Source of the DNA: Azospirillum thermophilum | Lineage (GTDB): Bacteria; Pseudomonadota; Alphaproteobacteria; Azospirillales; Azospirillaceae | Reading direction: 5' to 3' | Assembly (NCBI RefSeq): GCF_003130795.1 | Contig: NZ_CP029352.1 | Coordinates: 660,001-724,000, forward strand | DNA: 64,000 bases | In this document: positions 16,817 to 26,651 of the stretch, piece by piece | How positions within the stretch are numbered: the stretch's first letter is position 1 | Layout of the letters: each line of letters begins with the position of its first letter | Translations under genes and position numbers: made by a program | Notes under the pieces: generated by a model | What the model was told of the DNA's origin: nothing | Databases searched by the model: none | What the model saw: the letters and a program-made list of their open reading frames with translations, nothing else

Positions 16817-17596
16817 TCAGCGGCAACTGCGGAAGCCGCCCATGTCGAAATGGAAGTGGTCGCGGTGGGCCTCGTTGTACTCCGGTCCGAGCACCACGTC
16901 GAAGAAGCGGCAGGCGCCGTCGCGGATCTCGCGCAGGAACGCCGCCCGGCGCGCGTCCCCGCCCGCCGGTCCCGCCTCCGCCGCTTCCGGTCCCGTCTTC
17001 TCCGGCTCCCTCCAGTCCCGGAGGAGGGAGATCTGCGTGCCGTCCTTCAGGACGAAGGCCGCGATGTCGATGGCGTTGGCCGTCGCGTGCTCGCTCCGCC
17101 GTCCGCTCTCCCGGTTGTAGAGGTTGCGGCAGGCATAGGTCCCGAGGTGACGGACCCGCGCCACCGGCTGGCCGAAGTGCTTCCGCGCGGCCGGTTGCAG
17201 GGCATGGATCTCGAACAGCATCCAGGCGGCGGCGACCGGGCAGGTGGCGACGAAGCCGCCGTTGAACGCCACGCCCGAGCGGTCCACCCGCACCGTCCCG
17301 GTCAGGCTGCAGCCCTGGTTCGGCCCGTCCGCCGGGGCCGGCCGGTCGGGCTGGGGGGTGAAGCGCAGGGCGGTCGGGGCGAGCGCCGCATGGCACCGCG
17401 CCGGTTCACCCTCCAGGCGGGAGAGCTTGTAGCGGGTGAGGAAGCCCGGCTCCTCCGAAATGTCCAGCGGCGCCCAGGGATCGTAGCGCGGCGGCAGGAC
17501 GAGGATCCCCGCCCTGACGAGGACCAGCGCCCCGCCGGCCGCCGCCAGGATCAGCAGCAGGACCAGCCACGGGACGAGCCGGCGCAGGCGCGTCAT
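16817..17596 (-). CDS. extensin-like C-terminal domain protein, membrane-anchored
   Basis: A 259-residue protein with one N-terminal membrane helix (residues about 8-28) and an extracytoplasmic domain of the bacterial extensin-like_C family. Markers are GTYACRNLYNRESGRRSEHA, ANAIDIAAFVLKDGT, GACRFFDVVLGPEYN and HRDHFHFDMG with conserved His and Asp residues. The fold resembles D-Ala-D-Ala metallopeptidases, suggesting a cell-wall role, but the activity of this family is not established. The ATG at 17596 was chosen so that the protein begins just before the membrane helix. The gap upstream of the M20 gene (16511-16816) shows nothing notable. Confidence 0.8.
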   Translation of the reverse strand: MTRLRRLVPWLVLLLILAAAGGALVLVRAGILVLPPRYDPWAPLDISEEPGFLTRYKLSRLEGEPARCHAALAPTALRFTPQPDRPAPADGPNQGCSLTGTVRVDRSGVAFNGGFVATCPVAAAWMLFEIHALQPAARKHFGQPVARVRHLGTYACRNLYNRESGRRSEHATANAIDIAAFVLKDGTQISLLRDWREPEKTGPEAAEAGPAGGDARRAAFLREIRDGACRFFDVVLGPEYNEAHRDHFHFDMGGFRSCR

Positions 17597-17603
17597 GACG
17601 GCG

Positions 17604-18098
17604 TCAGCGGTCGAGCAGCCCGTGACGGCGGTGCCAGTCCTCCAGCGATTCCTCCGGGTAGCGGGCGAAGCGCACTTCGCCCGGCCCCTCCGGCACGCGG
17701 ACCCAGGGCGCCTTGAAGTCCAGCATGATGTGCACCCGCTCCGGCGGTTCGGGCAGCGGCGTGTCGATCGCCGAGGCGAAGGGGTGGACCAGCTCCGGCC
17801 AAGCCGGATCCTCCGCCCACAGGGCGCTGCCGCAGTGCTTGCAGAAATGGCGGTGCGACGGGCCGGGGCAGGTGCGGCCGGGATTCTGCGGATCCTCGAT
17901 CGGCGCCCGCCAGGTCGCCACCGCCTCGCGCCCCTCCACCTCCAGCGTGCCGGCGTCGCCGCCGAGGTTGATGGCATAGCCGCCGCCCCCGGCGCTCTTC
18001 CGGCAGATGGTGCAATAGCAGCGCATGTAGGGAACCGGCGTCGGCGAATTCAGCGTGAAGCGGACGGCGCCGCAGCGGCAGGATCCCGAAAGCCTCAT
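17604..18098 (-). CDS. GFA/CENP-V family zinc protein
   Basis: A 164-residue protein with the cysteine pattern of glutathione-dependent formaldehyde-activating (GFA) proteins: SCRCGAVRF at the start, MRCYCTICRKSAGG, and HFCKHCGSALW. These bind two zinc ions. The family includes S-hydroxymethylglutathione-forming proteins, but most members have no proven role. The ATG at 18098 has GAGGAAGAGG just upstream; an in-frame ATG 39 nt earlier is less likely. It is followed 7 nt later by the extensin-like gene and is divergent from the aldehyde oxidoreductase operon. Confidence 0.85.
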   Translation of the reverse strand: MRLSGSCRCGAVRFTLNSPTPVPYMRCYCTICRKSAGGGGYAINLGGDAGTLEVEGREAVATWRAPIEDPQNPGRTCPGPSHRHFCKHCGSALWAEDPAWPELVHPFASAIDTPLPEPPERVHIMLDFKAPWVRVPEGPGEVRFARYPEESLEDWHRRHGLLDR

Positions 18099-18211
18099 GT
18101 CCTCTTCCTCCGTCCGGGGTCTTCGGCGTGTCTTCACGACAACGGCGATGGCCGGAACGGCGTTCCCTGTCGAGCTGTTGCAATGCGGTCCGGAGCCGAG
18201 AGGAAAACCTC

Positions 18212-18732
18212 ATGTCGCAGACACCGCCACAGACACCCGCCGCCGAGCCGATGGAGGTGTGGCTGACCGTCAACCGGGTCGACTACACGCTGCATCTGGC
18301 GCCGTGGACCAGCCTGCTGGACGCGCTGCGCCTGCATCTCGGGCTGACCGGCAGCAAGAAGGGCTGCGACCACGGCCAGTGCGGCGCCTGCACGGTCCTG
18401 GTGGACGGGCGGCGGATCAACGCCTGCCTCACGCTGGCCGTCATGCTGGACGGCCGCGAGGTCACGACCATCGAGGGGCTGGCGTCCGGCGACACCCTGC
18501 ATCCCCTGCAGGAGGCCTTCATCGAGCAGGATGCCTTCCAGTGCGGCTACTGCACGCCGGGCCAGATCTGCTCCGCCGCCGGCCTGATGGCGGAGGGCCG
18601 GGCGACGACCGACGACGAGATCCGCGAGCTGATGAGCGGCAACATCTGCCGCTGCGGCGCCTATCCCAACATCCTGGCGGCCATCAGGCAGGCCATGGCG
18701 CAGCAGGCGCGGCAGCCGATGGGGGAGGGGCG

Positions 18733-18736
<4 letters not shown>
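18212..18736 (+). CDS. paoA: aldehyde oxidoreductase small subunit, two [2Fe-2S] clusters (PaoA/YagT-like)
   Basis: A 174-residue iron-sulfur subunit of a xanthine oxidase-family enzyme. The plant-ferredoxin cluster site is GCDHGQCGACTVLVDG with a following NACLTLA. The second site is CGYCTPGQICSA plus NICRCGAYPNI. Unlike E. coli PaoA there is no twin-arginine signal at the N-terminus (MSQTPPQTPAAEP), so a cytoplasmic enzyme is likely. The ATG at 18212 was chosen on homology. Its TGA overlaps the next ATG, so it is coupled to the FAD subunit. Confidence 0.9.
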
Positions 18737-19745
<1,009 letters not shown>

Positions 19746-19749
<4 letters not shown>

Positions 19750-22031
19750 TCGCGAAACCCAGCATTCCCGACCTGCTGCGCGAACCGGGCGCCCGGATCG
19801 GCCGGCCGGTCAGCCGGGTCGACGGCCGGCTGAAGGTCACAGGCGCCGCCAGATATGCGGCGGAGCACGACGCGTCCGACCTCGCCCACGGCTACATCGT
19901 GTCGAGCGCGATCGCCCGCGGGCGCATCACCCGCATCGACACCCGCGCGGCGCTCGCACTGCCCGGCGTCCTGCAGGTCTTCACCCATGAGAACCGGCCG
20001 AGCCTCGCCTGGTTCGACCGCAAGTGGAAGGACCAGGACGCGCCCAAGGGCTCGCCCCTCCGCCCGCTCTACGACGCGGAAATCCAGCATGCCCTGCAGC
20101 CGGTGGCCCTGGTGGTGGCGGAGAGCTTCGAACTGGCCCGCCATGCCGCCCGGCTGGTCGAGATCGAGTATGAGGAGGCGACCCACCAGACCGACCTCCA
20201 TGCCGTCCGCGACCAGGGCTTCACGCCCGGCAAGGACAAGGGCGGCTTCCAGCCCCCGCCCAAGCCGCGCGGCGACGCCGACCGGGCGCTGGCCGAGGCG
20301 GAGGTCGCGGTCGACGTCTCCTTCACCCAGGCCACCGAGTACCACAACCCGATGGAGATGCATGGCTCCACGGTCGTCCACCACCCCGACGGCACGCTGA
20401 CCGTCTATGACAAGACGCAAGGGGCGCTGAACACCCAGACCTATGTCTGCAACGTCTTCGGCCTGTCGCAGGCCCAGGTGCGCGTCCTGTCGCCCTTCGT
20501 CGGCGGCGCCTTCGGCTCCGGCCTGCGGCCGCAGCATCAGCTCTTCATGGCGGTGCTGGCGGCGACGCAGTTGAAGCGCTCGGTCCGGGTGGAGCTTTCC
20601 CGCCCGCAGATGTTCAGCTTCGGCCACCGGCCCGAGACGATCCAGCGCGTCGCCCTCGGCGCCCGGCGCGACGGCACCCTGACCGCCCTCATTCACGAGG
20701 CGGTGCAGGAAAGCTCCCGGTACGAGAATTACGTGGAGATCGTCGTCAACTGGTCGGGCCAGCAGTACAGGTGCGACAACGTGCGGCTGGACTACAAGCT
20801 GGCCCGGCTCGACGTCCATACTCCGCTCGACCAGCGGGCGCCCGGGGCCGCCACCGGCGTGCCGGCGCTGGAGATCGCCATGGACGAGCTGGCCTGTGCG
20901 CTCGACATGGATCCGGTCGAGCTGCGGCTGAAGAACTACACGGACGTCGATCCCAACACGGGCAATCCCTTCTCCAGCAAGGAGCTGCGCGCCTGCTTCC
21001 GGCAGGGGGCCGAGCGGTTCGGCTGGGCGAAGCGCACGCCGCAGCCGCGCTCGATGCGCGACGGGCGCTATCTGGTCGGCTGGGGCATGGCGGCCGGCGT
21101 GTGGGACGCCATGCAGGGGCAGGCGACGGCCCGCGCCACGCTGGGCATCGACGGCCGGCTGACGGTGTCGAGCGCCACCGCCGACATCGGTACCGGAACC
21201 TATACGGTGATGACGCAGATCGCCGCCGACGTGCTGGGGCTGGCGATGGAGGACGTGACCTTCCTGCTCGGCGATTCCTCGCTGCCGATGGCGCCGATCG
21301 AAGGCGGGTCCTGGACCGTCTCCTCCGTCGGGTCGGCGGTGAAGGCGGCCTGCGACCGCGTGCGCGACCGGTTGGTCGGGCTTGCCCGCAAGAGCAACGA
21401 GGGGCCGCTCGCCGGCCTGCCGGCGGAGGAGGTGACGATGGCCGACGGCCACCTCGTCGCCCGCTCCGACCCCGCCCGCCGGGTGCCGGTGACGGAGGTG
21501 ATGCGGGCCGCCGACCTGCTGACCATCGAGGAGGAGGCGCGCTCCGTTCCCTATTACCTCGCCCGCTCGCGCCACGCCTTCGGCACCCATTCCGCCGTCT
21601 TCGCCGAGGTGCGTGTGGATCCGGAGCTGGGCACCATGCAGGTGACCCGCGTCGTCAGCGCCGTCGCCGCCGGCCGCATCATCAATCCCAAGACCGCGCG
21701 CAGCCAGATCATGGGGGCCGTCGTCTGGGGCCTCGGCATGGCGATGCAGGAGGAGGCGCTGATCGACCACCGGCTCGGCCGGGTGATGAACCACGACCTC
21801 GCCGAGTACCATGTCCCCGTCGCCGCCGACATCCACGACATCGACGTGATCTTCGTCGAGGAGCAGGACGAGATGGTCAACCCGCTGGGCGCCAAGGGGG
21901 TGGGGGAGATCGGCATCGTCGGCGTCCCGGCGGCCATCGCCAACGCCCTCTACCACGCCACCGGGGTGCGGGTGCGCGACCTGCCGATCACCGTGGACAA
22001 GATCCTGGCCGGGCTGCGGGCGGAGCGGTGA
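19746..22031 (+). CDS. paoC: aldehyde oxidoreductase molybdenum-binding subunit (PaoC/YagR-like)
   Basis: A 761-residue molybdopterin subunit of a xanthine oxidase-family enzyme. It contains the SRVDGRLKVTGAARYAAE start, HNPMEMHGSTVVH and the PFVGGAFGSGLRPQ cofactor loop. It also has DQRAPGAATGVPALE, the GGSWTVSSVGSAVKAAC segment and the catalytic Glu in AKGVGEIGIVGVPAA near the C-terminus. It oxidises aldehydes to acids; the specific substrate is unknown. It is the third gene of a tightly overlapping operon. No dedicated maturation gene (PaoD/XdhC) is within the window. Confidence 0.93.
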
Positions 22032-22184
22032 CGGGACGGGCAGGGGCAATTTGTCGCACTGCCCGGATGTGGTGCGCCGCACATGTCGTTGTTTGACATG
22101 GTCGGGGCGGCCGGACCGGTGCATGATCGCCGCATCGGCGTCCGCCGGCCCCGCCGCCCTTCCGCCCCTTCAGGAACCAGTCCG

Positions 22185-22469
22185 ATGCGCCGACTGCACC
22201 AGCTCTTTCCCGGCCTGCGCAGGCACAAGCTGATCGCCTTCCTGCTGACCCATCTGGCGATCGGGGTGACGGCGGGAATCGTGCTGTGCATCGGCCTGCT
22301 GGTGCTGGACGTGGCGCACCTGCGCACCCTGATCTTCGGCTCGGAGTACTGGCTCGTCGGGCTGTTCCTGCTGTTCGGCTCGGTCTGCGGCACCTTCGGC
22401 AGCCTCGCCATGGGGGTGGCGGTCATGGGCCTCGGCGACTGGTCGGACCATCCCGACCGCGACTATTGA
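22185..22469 (+). CDS. small two-helix membrane protein of unknown function
   Basis: A 94-residue protein from the ATG at 22185. It has two predicted membrane helices (about residues 17-39 and 53-78, the latter LVGLFLLFGSVCGTFGSLAM) and a short acidic tail. I do not recognise the family. The frame is open upstream to an ATG at 22083, but those 34 residues are Arg/Pro-rich and look non-coding. Confidence 0.6.
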   Translation: MRRLHQLFPGLRRHKLIAFLLTHLAIGVTAGIVLCIGLLVLDVAHLRTLIFGSEYWLVGLFLLFGSVCGTFGSLAMGVAVMGLGDWSDHPDRDY

Positions 22470-22527
22470 CCGTCCGCACCGCCGCAGGGAAAGTACAACC
22501 CCCTCGCGCAACCGGAGACCGCCCCCC

Positions 22528-23238
22528 ATGTCCGCCGCAGTTTCCTCCCCCGTACGCCGCCGCGCCCTGGAGGTGATCCGCGACCATGCCGATCTTGCCG
22601 GCCGGCGCGTCGTCGACGTCGGCTGCGGCGAAGGCGGGCTGGTCCGCGCCCTGACCGGCCTGGGGGCCGAGGTCGTCGGGGTCGAGTGCGGACGGGAGAT
22701 GCTGGAGCGGGCCCGCGCCGCCGAGCCGGCGGGCGGCGAACGCTACCTGGAGGGGGTGGGGCAGGCTCTGCCGCTGCCGGACGCGGCGGCCGACGTCGTC
22801 GTCTTCATGAACAGCCTGCACCATGTCCCGGTGGAGCATATGGCCGCCGCCCTGTCCGAAGCGGCGCGCGTGCTGGTTCCGGGCGGTCTCGCCCTGGTCA
22901 ACGAGCCGATCGCCGACGGGGACTTCTTCCAGCTCACGCGGCTGGTGGAGGACGAGGAGGATGTGCGCAGCGCGGCCTATGCGGCGGTCCGGGATGCCGC
23001 CGCCGGCGGCCGGTTCGTCGAGCGGGCGGAGGTCGTCTATCTGAACCCGGTGCGGATGGAGAGCTACGAGGCCTTCGCCCAGCGCATGGGCCTGATCGAC
23101 GAGACCCGCAAGGCGCGCGTCGCCGCCGGCGAGGAACTGCTGCGCAGCCGCTTCCACGAGCTGTCGGAGGTCCGCGACGGCGCCCACTGGTTCGACCAGC
23201 CGGCCCGTCTGAACGTGCTGGTGCGGACGGGGGGATGA
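22528..23238 (+). CDS. class I SAM-dependent methyltransferase
   Basis: A 236-residue methyltransferase. SAM-binding motif I is RRVVDVGCGEGGLVRAL, motif II an acidic VVGVECG, then ALPLPDAAADVVVFMNSLHH (motif IV-like) and ARVLVPGGLALVNEP. This is the Methyltransf_11 pattern seen in UbiE-like and small-molecule methyltransferases. The substrate is not evident. The gene stands between a small membrane protein and a convergent AhpD-like gene. Confidence 0.85.
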   Translation: MSAAVSSPVRRRALEVIRDHADLAGRRVVDVGCGEGGLVRALTGLGAEVVGVECGREMLERARAAEPAGGERYLEGVGQALPLPDAAADVVVFMNSLHHVPVEHMAAALSEAARVLVPGGLALVNEPIADGDFFQLTRLVEDEEDVRSAAYAAVRDAAAGGRFVERAEVVYLNPVRMESYEAFAQRMGLIDETRKARVAAGEELLRSRFHELSEVRDGAHWFDQPARLNVLVRTGG

Positions 23239-23275
23239 GGTCCCCCCGCCACGCCGCGGGCGTTTCCCGGCCGGT

Positions 23276-23629
23276 TCAGCCGGCCTTCTTCCCGGTGAAC
23301 TGGTCGAAGGCCTCCAGCGCCTGGGCGGCGTACATCACGGAGGGGCCGGCGCCCATGTAGATCGCCATGCCCATCGTCTCCAGCACCTCCTCGCGGGTGG
23401 CGCCCAGCTTCACCGCCGCCTCGGCATGGAACGCGATGCAGCCGTCGCAGCGGGTGGCGACGCCGATGGCCAGCGCGATCAGCTCCTTGGTCTTGGTGTC
23501 GAGCGCATTCGCCTTCAGCGCCGCCTGGGCGATGGCGGAGAAGCCCTTCATCACGTCCGGCGCGCCGCCGCGCAGCTCCTTGACGGCGCCGGACAGTTCC
23601 ACGGCCATCTGCGGCCAGTTCTTGTGCAT
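23276..23629 (-). CDS. carboxymuconolactone decarboxylase / AhpD-like protein
   Basis: A 117-residue all-helical protein with the CMD/AhpD signature. KTKELIALAIGVATRCDGCI contains the C-x-x-C pair, followed by AFHAEAAVKLGATREEVLET with the conserved His. AhpD-like proteins act as small thiol-disulfide antioxidants. Single-domain members such as this one are often given only the family name. A strong AGGAG ribosome site precedes the ATG and a well-formed promoter lies upstream. It is divergent from norC. Confidence 0.9.
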   Translation of the reverse strand: MHKNWPQMAVELSGAVKELRGGAPDVMKGFSAIAQAALKANALDTKTKELIALAIGVATRCDGCIAFHAEAAVKLGATREEVLETMGMAIYMGAGPSVMYAAQALEAFDQFTGKKAG

Positions 23630-23696
23630 CTGAGACACTCCTGCTTCACGGAAAAGGCGACGGCGCCGCGGGCGGGCCGGTCGTATGTCTGCATTT

Positions 23697-23725
23697 ATAT
23701 TAGAAAAGCCTGAATTAACGGTCAA
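23697..23725 (-). promoter_or_regulatory. predicted sigma-70 promoter of the AhpD-like gene
   Basis: On the minus strand TTGACC (23725-23720) and TAATAT (23702-23697) are separated by exactly 17 nt, ending about 68 nt before the ATG. The AT-rich stretch stands out from the surrounding GC-rich DNA. Confidence 0.6.
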
Positions 23726-23773
23726 GCGGGAACCGGGCCCTTGGCGCGGGCTGGTCCTGCCGGCCGGGACCGT

Positions 23774-23789
23774 CTTGACCGCGGTCAAG
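23774..23789 (+). promoter_or_regulatory. FNR/Dnr-type box upstream of norC
   Basis: CTTGACCGCGGTCAAG is a perfect 16-bp palindrome with the core TTGAC-N4-GTCAA, close to the TTGAT-N4-ATCAA site of FNR, Anr and NO-responsive Dnr/NnrR proteins. It is centred about 131 nt before the norC ATG. Almost the same core occurs at 29693 and 31074. Confidence 0.75.
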
Positions 23790-23912
23790 GATAGACCGAC
23801 CGGATTAGTCAACTGTGACCCCGACTGGCGGTGCCAAGCCGCCACTGCCGAGGCTCGACGGAACGGCTGCCAAGGGCGTTCTTCCGCGGCCTGATCCAGG
23901 GGAACCGAACCA

Positions 23913-24365
23913 ATGACGGAACGCTTTACCAAGGCGGCCGCCCGAAATATTTTCTACGGCGGATCGCTGTTCTTCTTTGCCGCCTTCGTCTCCCTGACCG
24001 GGGCCAGCCACGTTTATGTGGTGGAAAAGAGCACCGACAGCAAAGGCCTGACCGAGAGCGTGGCCCGCGGCAAGCATGTGTGGGAGAAGAACTCCTGCAT
24101 CAACTGCCACACGCTGCTGGGCGAGGGCGCCTATTTCGCGCCTGAACTGGGCAATGTCTGGGTGCGCTACGGCGGCGACAAGGATCCCGACGGTGCGCGG
24201 ATGGCGCTGAAGGCGTGGATGGGCGCGCAGCCCAGCGGCATCGAAGGCCGCCGCCAGATGCCGCAGTTCCACCTGACCGAACGGGAGCTCGACGACCTCG
24301 CCGACTTCCTCGCCTGGACCAGCCGCATCAACACCCAGAACTGGCCCCCGAAGGTCTCGGGCTGA
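23913..24365 (+). CDS. norC: nitric oxide reductase subunit C (cytochrome c)
   Basis: A 150-residue membrane-anchored c-type cytochrome, the small subunit of cNOR. One N-terminal helix spans about residues 13-33. The haem c site C-I-N-C-H is at residues 62-66, and Met116 in RRQMPQFHLTE is the likely axial ligand. It takes electrons from periplasmic cytochrome c or azurin and passes them to NorB for 2 NO to N2O. It starts a norCBQDEF operon preceded by an FNR/Dnr-like box. Confidence 0.95.
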   Translation: MTERFTKAAARNIFYGGSLFFFAAFVSLTGASHVYVVEKSTDSKGLTESVARGKHVWEKNSCINCHTLLGEGAYFAPELGNVWVRYGGDKDPDGARMALKAWMGAQPSGIEGRRQMPQFHLTERELDDLADFLAWTSRINTQNWPPKVSG

Positions 24366-24380
24366 GAAGGGATCAGACCC

Positions 24381-25730
24381 ATGAAATACGAATCCCAGAA
24401 GGCGGCACTGCCCTTCTTCTACGGCGCGCTCGCCCTGTTCGCCGTCCAGCTCCTGGTCGGGCTGCTCGCCGGCACCGTCTACGTGCTGCCCAACACCCTG
24501 TCGGAGCTGCTGCCCTTCAACATCCTGCGCATGATCCACACGAACGCCCTGATCGTGTGGCTGCTGATGGGCTTCTTCGGCGCCGCCTACTACCTGATCC
24601 CGGAAGAGGCGGAGCGCGAGCTGCACAGCGTGAAGCTGGCCTACATCCAGTTCGGCCTGTTCATGTTCGGGGCGCTGGCCGCCGTCGCCGGCTACGTCTT
24701 CCGCATCCACGAGGGGCGCGAGTTCCTGGAACAGCCGATGTGGATCAAGGTCGCCATCGTCGTCGTGGCGCTGATCTTCCTCTACAACATCTCCATGACG
24801 GTCCTGAAGGGGCGGCGCACGGTCATCACCAACATCCTGGTGATGGGCCTGTGGGGCATCGCGATCTTCTTCCTGTTCTCCTTCTACAACCCGACCAACC
24901 TGGCGCTGGACAAGATGTACTGGTGGTACGTCGTCCATCTGTGGGTCGAGGGCGTGTGGGAACTGGTGATGGCCTCGATCCTCGCCTTCCTGATGATCAA
25001 GATGACGGGTGTGGACCGCGAGATCGTCGAGAAGTGGCTCTATGCCATCGTCGGGCTGGCGCTGTTCTCCGGCCTGCTCGGCACCGGCCACCACTATTAC
25101 TGGATCGGCACGCCGGGCTACTGGCAGTGGATCGGCTCGCTGTTCTCGACGCTGGAGGTCGCCCCCTTCTTCGCCATGGTCGTCTTCTCGATCCAGATGG
25201 TCCTGAAGGGCGGGCGCAACCACCCGAACAAGGCGGCCCTGCTGTGGTCGGTCGGCTGCGCGGTCTTCGCCTTCCTCGGCGCCGGCGTCTGGGGCTTCCT
25301 GCACACCCTGTCGTCGGTCAACTACTACACCCACGGCACCCAGGTCACCGCGGCGCACGGCCATCTCGCCTTCTTCGGCGCCTACGCCATGATCAACCTC
25401 GCCATCTTCAGCTATGCGATGCCGCACCTGCGCGGCGTGGCGCCCTACAACCAGACGATCAACAAGCTGAGCTTCTGGCTGATGTGCGGCGGCATGACGG
25501 TGATGACCTTCGCCCTGACCTTCGCGGGCGTCGTGCAGGTCCATCTGCAGCGCGTGCTGGGCATGGACTACATGAGCGTCCAGGAGCAGATCGCCCCCTT
25601 CTACTGGGTGCGTCTCGCCTCGGGTGTCGCGGTTTTCATCGGCGCGCTTCTCTACCTCTACGCCCTGCTCGGCCCGGCTCCGGCCTCCAAGCGGGCGTCC
25701 ATCGGCGGCAGCGTCCAGCCGGCGGAATGA
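24381..25730 (+). CDS. norB: nitric oxide reductase subunit B
   Basis: A 449-residue haem-copper oxidase-family protein with 12 membrane helices, reducing NO to N2O. Expected ligands are present: His53 (haem b), His186, His237 and His238 (FeB site), His326 and His328 (haem b/b3). NOR-typical glutamates Glu190, Glu194 (HLWVEGVWELV) and Glu259 are also present. Length matches cNOR, not the longer quinol-dependent qNOR, in agreement with the norC partner 15 nt upstream. Confidence 0.97.
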   Translation: MKYESQKAALPFFYGALALFAVQLLVGLLAGTVYVLPNTLSELLPFNILRMIHTNALIVWLLMGFFGAAYYLIPEEAERELHSVKLAYIQFGLFMFGALAAVAGYVFRIHEGREFLEQPMWIKVAIVVVALIFLYNISMTVLKGRRTVITNILVMGLWGIAIFFLFSFYNPTNLALDKMYWWYVVHLWVEGVWELVMASILAFLMIKMTGVDREIVEKWLYAIVGLALFSGLLGTGHHYYWIGTPGYWQWIGSLFSTLEVAPFFAMVVFSIQMVLKGGRNHPNKAALLWSVGCAVFAFLGAGVWGFLHTLSSVNYYTHGTQVTAAHGHLAFFGAYAMINLAIFSYAMPHLRGVAPYNQTINKLSFWLMCGGMTVMTFALTFAGVVQVHLQRVLGMDYMSVQEQIAPFYWVRLASGVAVFIGALLYLYALLGPAPASKRASIGGSVQPAE

Positions 25731-25743
25731 TGCCGGACTGAAG

Positions 25744-25778
25744 CCTCCCCCTCCCCCCGACCGGGGGAGGGGGTTTTC
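25744..25778 (+). terminator. hairpin with T-run between norB and norQ
   Basis: CCTCCCCCTCCCCCC-GA-CC then GGGGGAGGGGG form a very stable stem followed by TTTT, inside the norB-norQ gap. It could lower transcription of norQDEF relative to norCB, or stabilise the 3' end of a norCB transcript. Confidence 0.6.
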
Positions 25779-25799
25779 CAGGAAAACGGGAGACCCCTC

Positions 25800-26612
25800 A
25801 TGACGCGCAGCGCGCTGAAGGCAGTCGCGGACGAACTCGACATTCCCTATTACCGGCCGGTCGGCGACGAGTGCGAGCTGTTCGAGCACGCCTTCCGCCA
25901 CCGGCTGCCGCTGTTGCTGAAGGGGCCGACCGGCTGCGGCAAGACCCGCTTCGTCAGCCACATGGCGGCGAAGCTCGGGCGGCCGCTCTACACGGTCTCC
26001 TGCCACGACGACCTGACCGCGGCCGACCTGACCGGCCGCTACCTGCTGAAGGGCGGCGACACGGTCTGGGTGGACGGCCCGCTGACCCGCGCCGTGCGCG
26101 AGGGCGCCGTCTGCTACCTCGACGAGGTGGTGGAGGCGCGCAAGGACGTGACCGTCGTGCTGCATCCGCTGACCGACGACCGCCGCCTGCTGCCGCTGGA
26201 ACGCACCGGCGAACTGCTGGAGGCGCCCGACGGCTTCATGCTCGTCGTCTCCTACAATCCCGGTTACCAGAACGTCCTGAAGGCGCTGAAGCCCTCGACC
26301 CGCCAGCGCTTCCTCGCCATCGAGTTCGACTTCCCGGAGCCGGAGGCGGAGACCGCCATCGTCGCCCGTGAAAGCGGCCTGCCGGAGGGGCGCATCGCCC
26401 CGCTGGTCCGGCTGGCCGGCGCGCTGCGCGACCTCAAGGGCCAGGATCTGGAGGAGGGCGTCTCCACCCGCCTGCTGGTCTACTGCGCCACCCTGATCCG
26501 GTCCGGCATCAAGCCGGAGCGGGCCATCCGCACGGCGCTGATCGAGCCGCTGACCGACGACGCCGACGTCCGTGCCGCCCTGCTGCGCGTCGCCGACATC
26601 GCGCTCGGCTGA
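25800..26612 (+). CDS. norQ: NorQ/CbbQ-family MoxR-type AAA+ ATPase
   Basis: A 270-residue AAA+ ATPase needed, with NorD, to insert the non-haem iron of NOR. Walker A GPTGCGKT is at residues 42-49, Walker B is in [12 protein letters not shown], and sensor 1 is in [11 protein letters not shown]. The CbbQ_C-like region follows. Its partner NorD with a vWA domain is encoded 39 nt downstream, the normal CbbQ/CbbO pairing. Confidence 0.94.
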   Translation: MTRSALKAVADELDIPYYRPVGDECELFEHAFRHRLPLLLKGPTGCGKTRFVSHMAAKLGRPLYTVSCHDDLTAADLTGRYLLKGGDTVWVDGPLTRAVREGAVCYLDEVVEARKDVTVVLHPLTDDRRLLPLERTGELLEAPDGFMLVVSYNPGYQNVLKALKPSTRQRFLAIEFDFPEPEAETAIVARESGLPEGRIAPLVRLAGALRDLKGQDLEEGVSTRLLVYCATLIRSGIKPERAIRTALIEPLTDDADVRAALLRVADIALG

Positions 26613-26651
26613 CCGGGCCGACGAGGAAACCAAGGAGGCGGGACGAGGGCC

